Both the position numbers and the translations under genes were made by a program. Below are positions 48,159 to 56,632 of a DNA stretch of 64,000 nt, piece after piece. Each line of letters starts with the position of its first letter. The stretch's first letter is position 1. The notes beneath the pieces are model-generated. The model had not been told where the DNA came from, did not search any database, and worked only from the letters and a program-made list of their open reading frames with translations. The DNA comes from Verrucomicrobiota bacterium (GTDB taxonomy: Bacteria > Verrucomicrobiota > Verrucomicrobiia > Opitutales > Opitutaceae): the NCBI GenBank assembly GCA_023426435.1, contig JAFAAS010000018.1, positions 1-64,000 of the forward strand. Direction: 5' to 3'.

Positions 48159-51101
48159 CTAAAAGCTAAGCGTCGCCGTCAGCCGATACGTGCGCGGAAC
48201 CGGCAGATAGACGGTGTAAGCCACGCCGTCACGCAAGAGTCCGCGATCTTCGAATGTCTGGCGAACTGCGCCCGACGGCTCCGCGCCTGCCACCGGCTGC
48301 GGATCTTGCAAATCGAAAAGGTTGTCGATGTTGAGCTGCAGCTTCAGCCGGAAGCGGTCGTTGAGTTTGCGATGGTAGGAAATCATCGCGTTCCCGAGGA
48401 AGTAGTCCGGCGCGTAGACAGGTTGTTCGTCCGTCACCGTGCGATACGCGATCAGCGATCTGCCGCGATATTGCACACCAGCTCCAAACGCGAGGCCCTT
48501 CAGCGGCCCGTCATTGTTGAAGGCGTAGCGGCCAAAGAAATTGGCCGTCGTTTCACGGTCCTGGAACGGCGAGCGACCTTCAGGCGCCGTCAGCACCACC
48601 ATCAAATCGTCGAGCCCTTGAATCAGGCTGCCCACCGTTGAGCCGGCCGGCACGCCTGGCTGCTCGATCGGGGTGCTTTGATCCGCGGCGAGCCAGGTCG
48701 CACGGTTGTCCGCCAGATACTTTTTGCCCCACGGGAAAAGGCGGCTGCTGACCGTTTCCGCATTCTTGTAGTTGAACGTGAGCGTGATTTGCGGCGTCGG
48801 GTTGGCGGTAAGCTCGAACTCGTAGCCTTCGCTCTGGAGGCTGCGCGTGTCGCGGCCACCGAGATCCACCGTCTGCCCCATCGCGTTCCAGATCGCTTCC
48901 GACCATACGAAGAAGTTTCCGTCCATCGCCACGTTCTGATTCGCATCCGCCGTCTCATACCAACCGAGCGACGCACCGATCTTGCCGTCAAACAGCCAGA
49001 ACTTCACGCCCGCATCCGTGCCTTCGCCGGAACGATTGCCGATCGAGGTGAGATTGCCGATCGGCCCAATGACTTCGTCGGCGCCGTTGTCCTGAAAATT
49101 GTTCGCGCGATTATAATAGAGCGACAACCGGTTCGGCAGCACGTGGAAGACCACGCCGCGCGTGAAGGTGTCGCCTTTCACCGAACGGAGCAGCCCGCTG
49201 CGCTGAAACCCGCGCACCGCGGCCGTGCCCGGCTCCGTCGCCGGCGTGGAATTATAAAGATCCTCCTCATCCGTGCGCCAGCCGAACAGCCCGACAATGC
49301 GGTCGTCCCAGAAATAATTCTGCATCGCGAACATCGAGGTCTGCGTCTCGTTGCGGCTCCACTCCCAGATGCGATTCTCGAGCGACGGCTGCACCATGGC
49401 TCCCGACCGATTCGCCATTGGGCGGACGCCGGCCGACGCGAGCGCGGCGAAGGGATCGCCCATGCCACGGTCCACCTCGTTCGCCGCGAACGGGTCGTAG
49501 TAGTTGCCCCAGAAGATGCGGTTGTCGTTGTGGAAATACGAAGGCTGCGCCCGCGTGGAATGGCTGTTCACCCAACGGCCGGTGCGCCGCTCGCTTTCGT
49601 AACCTTTTTCCGAATACAAGGCGGCCAGCCGGTGGTGGCCGAGAATGCGGGCCCAGCGCGAGTTCTCCAGCACCTCTTCGAAATTGAGGGTGTAGGCTGC
49701 CGTCGCGCGGCGCTCCTCGCGGAAATACTTCCGCCAGATATGGCTGTCCTGGCCAAAGCCTCCGTTCGAGATGAGCACCGTCTTCCCAAAGTTCGGGTTC
49801 GTCACCATTCCGGTCTGCACTCCATTGGCATCGAAGGTCGGAAGATATGAGTTCGCGTCCTTCCGAACCCGATACGTCCCGAAATTCATCGGCGAAATGA
49901 TGCTTCGCTGCTCATACTCACCCGACGCGGCGAGTTCGATGAAGAGGTTGCGCCCGATCTGCTGCTCGATGAACACGCTGCCAACCTTCGCGTCCGAGTC
50001 GCTGCGCGCGCCCGCGCCGAGCGGGTTCGCGTTGCGTGGCACCACGCTGAAATCGAGCACGTTCGGCGGGGTGTTGAGGCCCGGGATCGCCGGCGTGGCG
50101 CCATCCGACCAGCGAAACTGCTGCGTGCCGGCGTTCCACACGAACTGATCCGCCCACACGCCGTCCGACATGAAAACAATCGCGCCGCCCGCTGCATTTA
50201 CGGTGCCGGCGGGAGCCGTGCCCCAGGTGCTCGCGGTGTGGGCACCAGGCGAACCGGCGAGTTCCCAGCCGAGGTAGGCTTCGAAAGGCGTCCACGGACG
50301 CGCCCGGTTTTCCGAAATATCCATCCGCTCCGCCTCCACGCGAATGGTGGTCTTCTGGAACGGCCGCCATGTGCCGGCGATCGCCCCGCCCTTCTTGTCC
50401 TGAAATTCGAAATCGCGATAGCCCTCCTTCTCCTGCCACAAGGCGTTCACGCGCACCGCAGCCTTCTCGCCGAGCGTTTGGTTGTAATCGAGCGACGCAC
50501 GACGCTCGCCAAAACTTCCCGCCGACAACTGCACCGAGCCGAAATCGCGATCAGTCCGTGCGCTCTTGGTCGTCGAGTTGATGATGCCCGCGGGCGAGCC
50601 GATGCCGAAAAGCACCGAGTTCGGACCGCGCGAGAAATCGAGTCGTTCGGTGTTGTAGAAATCAATGTTCAAACCCGTCGCCATGTAATTGCGCGCTCGA
50701 CCTGCGCCCGAGATGCCGCGCATGCGCGTTTGGAAATTGTTTTCGACGATGCCGTTTCCGGTCGTGTCGTAATCGGTCACCGTGTTTACCGCGAACTCGA
50801 GCGCGTCGTTCACCGTCACCGCTCCCAGATCGTCGAGGAGCTCTTTCGTGAACACCGAGATCGGCGCCGCGAGATCTTTCAAATCGGTGTTGAGACGGCT
50901 GCCGGCCAACGTGCTCGCAGCCGCGTAGCCTTGGTCTTTTTTGCTGCTCACCACGAAGGTGGAGAGCTCGACGATGTCTTGCTCGCGAGCGCCGGAATCG
51001 TTTGCGGCGGATTGCGCGAAAGCCGACAGATTCAGCGCGGCAGCGCCGAGTGCGGCTGCGCTCCAGCTTCGGAGCGAACGCGGAGTGAGGGAGTAGTTCA
51101 T
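48159..51101 (-). CDS. TonB-dependent outer-membrane receptor, 980 aa
   Basis: Signal peptide (about 12-30), the lead QDIVELSTFVVSSKKDQGYA, plug motifs (STLAGSRLNTDLKDLAAPIS, RMRGISG, GPNSVLFGIGSPAGIIN) and a long barrel ending RTYRLTATLSF with a terminal Phe. It imports a ligand across the outer membrane. It is about 200 residues shorter than the other receptor, mainly in the barrel loops. The ATG at 51101 starts the signal peptide. It leads the unit with the GH140-like gene and lies just downstream of two LacI-type regulators. No SusD-like partner is present. Confidence 0.9.
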   Translation of the reverse strand: MNYSLTPRSLRSWSAAALGAAALNLSAFAQSAANDSGAREQDIVELSTFVVSSKKDQGYAAASTLAGSRLNTDLKDLAAPISVFTKELLDDLGAVTVNDALEFAVNTVTDYDTTGNGIVENNFQTRMRGISGAGRARNYMATGLNIDFYNTERLDFSRGPNSVLFGIGSPAGIINSTTKSARTDRDFGSVQLSAGSFGERRASLDYNQTLGEKAAVRVNALWQEKEGYRDFEFQDKKGGAIAGTWRPFQKTTIRVEAERMDISENRARPWTPFEAYLGWELAGSPGAHTASTWGTAPAGTVNAAGGAIVFMSDGVWADQFVWNAGTQQFRWSDGATPAIPGLNTPPNVLDFSVVPRNANPLGAGARSDSDAKVGSVFIEQQIGRNLFIELAASGEYEQRSIISPMNFGTYRVRKDANSYLPTFDANGVQTGMVTNPNFGKTVLISNGGFGQDSHIWRKYFREERRATAAYTLNFEEVLENSRWARILGHHRLAALYSEKGYESERRTGRWVNSHSTRAQPSYFHNDNRIFWGNYYDPFAANEVDRGMGDPFAALASAGVRPMANRSGAMVQPSLENRIWEWSRNETQTSMFAMQNYFWDDRIVGLFGWRTDEEDLYNSTPATEPGTAAVRGFQRSGLLRSVKGDTFTRGVVFHVLPNRLSLYYNRANNFQDNGADEVIGPIGNLTSIGNRSGEGTDAGVKFWLFDGKIGASLGWYETADANQNVAMDGNFFVWSEAIWNAMGQTVDLGGRDTRSLQSEGYEFELTANPTPQITLTFNYKNAETVSSRLFPWGKKYLADNRATWLAADQSTPIEQPGVPAGSTVGSLIQGLDDLMVVLTAPEGRSPFQDRETTANFFGRYAFNNDGPLKGLAFGAGVQYRGRSLIAYRTVTDEQPVYAPDYFLGNAMISYHRKLNDRFRLKLQLNIDNLFDLQDPQPVAGAEPSGAVRQTFEDRGLLRDGVAYTVYLPVPRTYRLTATLSF

Positions 51102-51263
51102 AGTGCGCGGACGGGGTCTGGTTTGCTCGGGCAGGAAAGCGGGCCTGCCTTTGCCTTCACGTAGGCCGCATGCCTCTCCCCGCCAACGGCGCGAAATCTG
51201 ATCCTGTTTAAATCCCGATCCGTTCGCTGCGAAATACCCCGCCAAAAACTGCGCTTCGGCGCG

Positions 51264-52292
51264 TCAGCGACGCCGATTCGGCAGGGTCAAACCCTCGTGC
51301 CACTGCGGCTCGATGAGAAGTTTTCGCTGCACCTTCGGCACGCCCCACTCGTCCTCATTCATCGCCGCGACGAGCGCATCCACTCCGACACTACCGATGT
51401 TGCTCGTCTCGCGCTCCACCCCCGTGAGTTCGGGCGATTCTGCAACCACTACGCCGAGGCCTGCGAAGGCCACATCGCCGGGGACGCTCCGGCCCGTCGA
51501 CAAGATCCACTCGTAGACTCGCGAGATGAAACCGATCACGACCTCCGGCTTGTAGCGGTCGAGCCATCGCACGAAGCTGTCGCGATCGCGATGATCGCTC
51601 GTGAGCAGCGGGATTCGGTCTGCGGCTCGCAACCAGTCCTGCTGCGAGGCCAGCGACGCGCCCAGTCGCGCAGCGTCATCGAACGCCCGCGGTTGGTGCG
51701 ACAAAATCGCGCCGCCCACGCGGCGATAACCGCGATCGATCACCGTCCGCCAAACCACGCGTGTCGCCTGAAAAGTATCCGGCGCAATGGTGTGAAACGG
51801 CACCTCGACCCAACCCACATCCAGGCACACGACCGTGAATTTTTCCGCCGGCAGCTCGAGAATGCTCGGCCCCTCGATATTGGCGAACTGCGGCACCAGC
51901 AACCCACGGATCCCGCGGTGATGCAGCACGCGACTCGCTGCTCCGATCGTGGCATAATCCGCGAGGTCGAAATCGTTCAGGATGTAGCCGCGTTCCTCCG
52001 CGCGCCGCTTGGCCGCCGCCAGAAATCGGCGATGCGTGTCGTGATTCTCCATTCGGCTGTCGACCAGATATCCGAGCACCGCACCGCTCCCCGTCTCGTG
52101 CCCCGCCCAACGCTGCCGCGCCAGCGTCGCGAGCGCCGGATCCGGCCGGTAGCCGAGTTTCTCCGCCATCGCCCGCACCGCGAGGCGCGTCGCTTTGGCG
52201 ATGCTCGGATGATGACGCAGCGCCAGCGAAACGGTTGCCTTGCTGAGTTTGAGCCGCCGGCCGATGTCCTCCTGCGTGACGCGCCGATTCAT
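51264..52292 (-). CDS. LacI-family transcriptional regulator, 342 aa
   Basis: The N-terminal helix-turn-helix reads RVTQEDIGRRLKLSKATVSL then ALRHHPSIAKATR and AEKLGYRPDPALATLARQRW, typical of a verrucomicrobial LacI branch. The remaining 280 residues form the periplasmic-binding-like ligand domain (GYLVDSRM, RGIRGLLVPQFANIEG, GVGVDALVAAMNEDEWG). It binds palindromic operators and releases DNA on sugar binding. It lies 21 bp downstream of a paralogous regulator (52314), suggesting tandem duplication, and upstream of the TonB receptor. Its target may be the GTTCRTCNNGATGAAC palindrome; which of the three regulators binds it is unknown. Confidence 0.9.
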   Translation of the reverse strand: MNRRVTQEDIGRRLKLSKATVSLALRHHPSIAKATRLAVRAMAEKLGYRPDPALATLARQRWAGHETGSGAVLGYLVDSRMENHDTHRRFLAAAKRRAEERGYILNDFDLADYATIGAASRVLHHRGIRGLLVPQFANIEGPSILELPAEKFTVVCLDVGWVEVPFHTIAPDTFQATRVVWRTVIDRGYRRVGGAILSHQPRAFDDAARLGASLASQQDWLRAADRIPLLTSDHRDRDSFVRWLDRYKPEVVIGFISRVYEWILSTGRSVPGDVAFAGLGVVVAESPELTGVERETSNIGSVGVDALVAAMNEDEWGVPKVQRKLLIEPQWHEGLTLPNRRR

Positions 52293-52313
52293 GTATCCAC
52301 CGCGCGGATGCGC

Positions 52314-53426
52314 TTAGCCCCGTTGCCGCACCGCAGCGGTTTTCCGCTTCGTCCGGGGCGCTGTGGAAGAGGTCGAGCGCTCCGCGTTCGGCTTCCCTTG
52401 CGCCGGCGCTCGCGCCAGCAGCGTCGTTCCTTCGTGCCACTCCGGCTCGAGCAACAACACCTGCTGCGCCTCGGGCAGGCCCCAGTTGTTGTCCAGCATC
52501 TGGGAAATCAAAAAGTCCACTGCGCTCCGCGCCACCAAGTCGGTCTGCAAGCTCACCCCGGAATAGGTCTCGTGCGGCCAGGCGTGCAACGACGCGAGGC
52601 CGATGTCCTCCGGCACGCGATAGCCCGCCTCCGTCAGCCACCGATATGGTTTCGCTGCAATGAGCGATATGATCACGTCCGGCCGGTGCTTCTTCACCCA
52701 CGCCAGGAACGCATCGCGATCGCTTGGCGGACAAAGCAGGAACGGCACCCGATCTTCCTCTGCCACAAGTTCCATCTGCTCCGCATACGAGGCGCCGAGC
52801 CGCGCAAAATCGTCGACCGCTACCGGCTGGTGCCGAAACAGCGCCGCACCGATGCGTCGGTAGCCTCGCTTCACCACTTGCTGCCACGCGAGCCGTGCCC
52901 CTTCGAACTTGTCCGGAGTCACGATATGAAATGCCGTGCGCAACCAGCCGATCGAACAACCGACGACCGTAAACCTCTCCCACTGGAAATCGTGCAGGTC
53001 CGGGTCCACTTCGGGCGGCATCGTGGGCAAAATCACCCCGCGGATCCCACGATTGAAGAGCACCTTGCTCGCAGCCGCACCGTTCGGATACGCCGACAGG
53101 TCGAATTCCACCAGATTGTAGCCTCGCTCCTCCGCTCGCTTCCGCGCCCCAGCCAGATGACGTCGCTGCAAATCGAACTCGGGCCTCTTCTTGTGCACGA
53201 GATACACCAACGTCACTCCGCGATCCGTTTCCTGGTTCGCCCAGCGATGCCGCGAGAGCATCGCAATCGCCGGATCCGGCCGATAACCCATCTTCTCCGC
53301 CATCTCGACGATCTTGCGGCGCGTGTCCTCCGGGAGCCGCGGGCTCCCGCGCAGAGCCAGCGACACCGTCGATTTGTCGAAGCCGGTTTTCTCCCCGATA
53401 TCGCGGTGGGTGACGCGTTGATTCAT
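52314..53426 (-). CDS. LacI-family transcriptional regulator, 370 aa
   Basis: Same architecture as its neighbour: HTH NQRVTHRDIGEKTGFDKSTV then SLALRGSPRLPEDTRRKIVE and GYRPDPAIAMLSRHRW, followed by the ligand-binding domain and a basic C-terminal tail (about 335-370, rich in Arg, Lys, Thr). The ATG at 53426 is chosen because the HTH begins there; an ATG-less extension to 53453 would cross the promoter. Around the start lie ATTCATCGGGATGACA (53421-53436), a 13-of-16 match to the candidate operator, and two TGACAACG copies 10 bp apart (53432-53439, 53442-53449), consistent with autoregulation. Confidence 0.9.
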   Translation of the reverse strand: MNQRVTHRDIGEKTGFDKSTVSLALRGSPRLPEDTRRKIVEMAEKMGYRPDPAIAMLSRHRWANQETDRGVTLVYLVHKKRPEFDLQRRHLAGARKRAEERGYNLVEFDLSAYPNGAAASKVLFNRGIRGVILPTMPPEVDPDLHDFQWERFTVVGCSIGWLRTAFHIVTPDKFEGARLAWQQVVKRGYRRIGAALFRHQPVAVDDFARLGASYAEQMELVAEEDRVPFLLCPPSDRDAFLAWVKKHRPDVIISLIAAKPYRWLTEAGYRVPEDIGLASLHAWPHETYSGVSLQTDLVARSAVDFLISQMLDNNWGLPEAQQVLLLEPEWHEGTTLLARAPAQGKPNAERSTSSTAPRTKRKTAAVRQRG

Positions 53427-53561
53427 CGGGATGACAACGAGTGACAACGGCACCCCTTGTCAATCGCCGGGCGCCGCCACCCGCTGCTCGAGCGGCGACA
53501 AGGCTCCAACACGTTGACCGCTGCAGCCAGAAACAGCGACGACGCCCCTCGCCTCACGATC

Positions 53562-55037
53562 TCACCTTCGCGCCGTGAATGCTTCGCGTGCGAATTTCAG
53601 TGCGTCCGCATCCGCCCCGAGATCGCGCGCCGCATTTGCGTAGGGCAGCATCTCCTTCAGTTCGACCGCTCGCCCGCGCGCCGGCGAATGGTCGGCCAAA
53701 CGGAAATCGCCGCTCTGCGCCGCCACAAAACGCGGATCCTCCACCAAGGTCGCCTGGCGACCAAACGCCCGCGACACCCCGTAACGCGACGTCGAATCCG
53801 TCGGCTCCGCGACCTTCGCCACCCACGGAAACACCAAATTCCCCTGCACGCTCGCGTGCGTCACGGTCGCATTGTCGTCGTCCTCCTTCAGCTGAACGCT
53901 GCCGATGCCAAACGCGCCGCTGTCCACGACGATGTTGTTGACCACCGTGATCGCCTCCGCGACCGGCGAGCGCAAATCGATGCCGCCCGTTCCGCCCGCC
54001 CAGTGCCCGACCGCGCCGTTTTGAACGAGGGTGTTGTGGGCAATCACAATATCGCGGCGCGGACCGTCGAGCCCCCACCGTCCAAAATAAACGCCCGAAC
54101 CGCGCGTGCGAACGAAGACATTGTTGTGCACCCAAACCTTGCGCATCCACGCGCCTTCGCCTTCGCACGATAGCACCACGCCCCACTCGCAGTCTTCGAC
54201 GTAGTTGTGGTCAAACGACACATTCTCGAGCATCCCATACCACGCGTCGGCATACAGGCCCTGACGATGCACGCGCCGAACGATGTTGTGGTGAACGCGT
54301 CCGTCGCGCGACGCTTCCTTCACGTCGATCCCTTCCTTGTGGCTGTCGTGAATGTGATTCCACGCGACTTCGAAATCGCTCACGCCGCCCAGCGAGATGG
54401 CCTCATGCGGTGCTTCGCGCGGCTTGGGCTTCGACATGTCGCGCATATCGAGGTTGTTCGCATCGGTGACCGTATTTCGCAGGATCCGAATGTGGTGTGT
54501 ATTCCATGCGCCGATACCGCAGGAATGCGTGTGCTCCGTCCGGCAGCCGACGATATCCACGTGATGGCTCGGTCCGCGAACGAAGATCCCCATCGCCAGC
54601 GAGTTCTTCACCGTCAGCCCTTCGATCCGCACATACGACGGCCCTTCCACGTGCACCATGCCGGTGCCGCCAAGTCGCGCGCTCACCTGCGGCGTATGTT
54701 TCCAATCGCTGCCATCGATGATCGCCTCACCATCGCCCGCGGACTTGATGACCACCCACGCATCTTCGCGACCGCCCGGCCCGAGACGCAGCGGCTCCGT
54801 TAATCGATAGGTGCCCGCCTTCAACAGCAGCGTGTCGCCTGGCTGCAGTTGCTTCACCGCGTGATGCAGCGACGTGAACGGCCGATTTGCCGTGCCCTCG
54901 CCAGGTTCAGTTGCATCGGAAGCGGCCGGCGCCGCGTAAAGCTCGCGCGCCTGCACGGATGAAAACACGGCCATCAGGGCGAGGCCCAATGCGGCGAATA
55001 AGCGTCGTGGAAACGTCAGGGAGGAGGTGGGTGACAT
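53562..55037 (-). CDS. Secreted right-handed parallel beta-helix protein, 491 aa
   Basis: A signal peptide (about 10-30) is followed by GTANRPFTSLHHAVKQLQPG then DTLLLKAGTYRLTEPLRLGP, the entry to pectate-lyase-like helices, and about nine coils with N/H ladders (VRIEGLTVKNSLAMGIFVRG, HHIRILRNTVTDANN, FEVAWNHIHDSHKEGIDVKE, VHHNIVRRVHRQGLYADAWY, VSFDHNYVEDCEWGV). The fold is common to polysaccharide lyases (PL6 and others) and some glycoside hydrolases. Catalytic residues cannot be assigned by eye, so the bond cleaved is unknown. It lies 32 bp downstream of a sulfatase gene on the same strand and probably shares its transcript. Confidence 0.75.
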   Translation of the reverse strand: MSPTSSLTFPRRLFAALGLALMAVFSSVQARELYAAPAASDATEPGEGTANRPFTSLHHAVKQLQPGDTLLLKAGTYRLTEPLRLGPGGREDAWVVIKSAGDGEAIIDGSDWKHTPQVSARLGGTGMVHVEGPSYVRIEGLTVKNSLAMGIFVRGPSHHVDIVGCRTEHTHSCGIGAWNTHHIRILRNTVTDANNLDMRDMSKPKPREAPHEAISLGGVSDFEVAWNHIHDSHKEGIDVKEASRDGRVHHNIVRRVHRQGLYADAWYGMLENVSFDHNYVEDCEWGVVLSCEGEGAWMRKVWVHNNVFVRTRGSGVYFGRWGLDGPRRDIVIAHNTLVQNGAVGHWAGGTGGIDLRSPVAEAITVVNNIVVDSGAFGIGSVQLKEDDDNATVTHASVQGNLVFPWVAKVAEPTDSTSRYGVSRAFGRQATLVEDPRFVAAQSGDFRLADHSPARGRAVELKEMLPYANAARDLGADADALKFAREAFTARR

Positions 55038-55069
55038 GATGTAGTTGGAAATTGATTACACGCAGGACC

Positions 55070-56545
55070 TCAGCGCACCGGCAGCGGTAGAAAATCCCAG
55101 TCGAGCGTCATCTTCTCCGCCAGCGCGAGCTTCAGTTCCTGCTCCACTTCGGCATACGCGGGATCGCCCGCCACGTTGTTCATCTCGGCCGGATCCCGTT
55201 CGAGATCGTAGAGCTCATACGTCGGCCGCGGCGTGAAGTAGGCTTTCACGAATTTGGCCTCGAGCGTTCCGGCCGCGTGCGCCGCCGTGATCTCCTTCCA
55301 ACTCGGCTGCCCCACGCTGTCGATCGGCGCCACCGGCGCGTTCGGCGTGCAGTTGTAGATCAGCTTGTAGCGCTCCGACCGAATCGCCCGCGACAGATCG
55401 AAGGTCGCCGCCGGCATGTCCGGCCGCATTCCGCCGTCGCCGCCGTGCGGCCCGCGTTGCGCAAAAATATACCGCCGGTCCTCACGCGCTTCGTCTCCGC
55501 GCAACAGCTTCAAGAAGCTTACGCCGCTCATCTCCTTCGGCGCCTTCACCCCCGCCGCATCGAGCATCGTCGGCGCAATGTCCTCGCCCGAGATCAACGC
55601 CTTCGTGCTCGTGCCCGGTTGCACCACGCCGGGCCAACGCACGAGCAGCGGCACCGCGATTCCCGGATCGTGCAGCGCCCCTTTCCCATGCGGAAAAGCC
55701 ATGCCGTTGTCGCCCATGAACACGACCAGCGTGTTCTCGTCCAAACCGCGCGCCCGCAACACCTCGAGCACGTCCGCGATGTCCGTATCGAGATGTTCGA
55801 TCTCCGCGATATGCCGCGCAAGGTCGCCGCGCACGCCGGGCAAATCCGGCAGATAATCCGGCACATCGAGCTTCGACGCATCCGGCAGCCCCTGCGGCCC
55901 GCGCAGCGTCCACACGTGATGCGGATCCGAAAAATTCAGCCAGAAGAACCAGGGCTGCCCTTCCGGCACTTTCTCCAAAAACGAATTCAGCTTCCCGCCG
56001 AAATCCTCCATCTCGCCCGGCTCCTGCGAATAGTTGAACCTCCGCTCGAAGCTCCGCAGATCGTGCTCGCCGATCAGCGCCCAAATGTTCGGCGTGCGCT
56101 CCGCGAATTTCTTCTCCGGACCGTCGAGATGATGATAACGCCCCGCCACGCCCGTGAAATAACCGGCCTCATGCCGCAACACGTCCGGCAGTGTCACCAC
56201 ATCCGGCGGCAGCGGCGCTGTAAACCTCACCATCCGCGCCGCCACGGGCGACCGCCCGCTCATCAACGACGCGCGCGAGGGCACGCACGAGGGCGATGTC
56301 ACAAACGCTCGGTCCGCCCGCAGGCCTTGCGCCGCGAGCCGGTCGAGAGTCGGCGTGCGCACGTCCTTGTTTCCATAGGCGCCGAGATACGGATAACTGT
56401 GATCGTCGGAGAGCAGAAACAGGATGTTCGGCTTCTTCGGGGAAGCATTCGCATCCTTAGCCGTTGCAGCCCGCGCCGCCGCCAGCGAGCAAAACGCCGT
56501 CAGCAAGCCGAGCACCGTGAAAGAGAGCCGAGTCATTGGGGTCAT
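55070..56545 (-). CDS. Sulfatase, 491 aa
   Basis: Type I sulfatase with signal peptide (LSFTVLGLLTAFCSLAAARA), metal site NILFLLSDDHSYPYLGAYGN, formylglycine site CVPSR (C87), GRYHHLDG in place of the usual GKW-H, and FMGDNGMAFPHGKG. The R-Y-H variant replaces the Lys that normally contacts sulfate, so the sulfate-binding geometry may differ. Start at the ATG 56545 (or 56536, three codons on); the upstream frame runs into the intergenic region. It is followed by the beta-helix gene. It acts outside the cytoplasm on sulfated sugar. Confidence 0.88.
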   Translation of the reverse strand: MTPMTRLSFTVLGLLTAFCSLAAARAATAKDANASPKKPNILFLLSDDHSYPYLGAYGNKDVRTPTLDRLAAQGLRADRAFVTSPSCVPSRASLMSGRSPVAARMVRFTAPLPPDVVTLPDVLRHEAGYFTGVAGRYHHLDGPEKKFAERTPNIWALIGEHDLRSFERRFNYSQEPGEMEDFGGKLNSFLEKVPEGQPWFFWLNFSDPHHVWTLRGPQGLPDASKLDVPDYLPDLPGVRGDLARHIAEIEHLDTDIADVLEVLRARGLDENTLVVFMGDNGMAFPHGKGALHDPGIAVPLLVRWPGVVQPGTSTKALISGEDIAPTMLDAAGVKAPKEMSGVSFLKLLRGDEAREDRRYIFAQRGPHGGDGGMRPDMPAATFDLSRAIRSERYKLIYNCTPNAPVAPIDSVGQPSWKEITAAHAAGTLEAKFVKAYFTPRPTYELYDLERDPAEMNNVAGDPAYAEVEQELKLALAEKMTLDWDFLPLPVR

Positions 56546-56632
56546 GCGGTTCGGAATTCCCCACGCAACACCCCTCCGCCCATCGAGCAAGCGCCGCGTC
56601 GTTCATCCCGGCTACCAACCGCGTCAGCCCGT

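Noticed and set aside
53427..53453. Upstream start for the second LacI-type gene
   Set aside because: The extension crosses the direct TGACAACG repeats and candidate operator; the LacI N-terminus fits the ATG at 53426.
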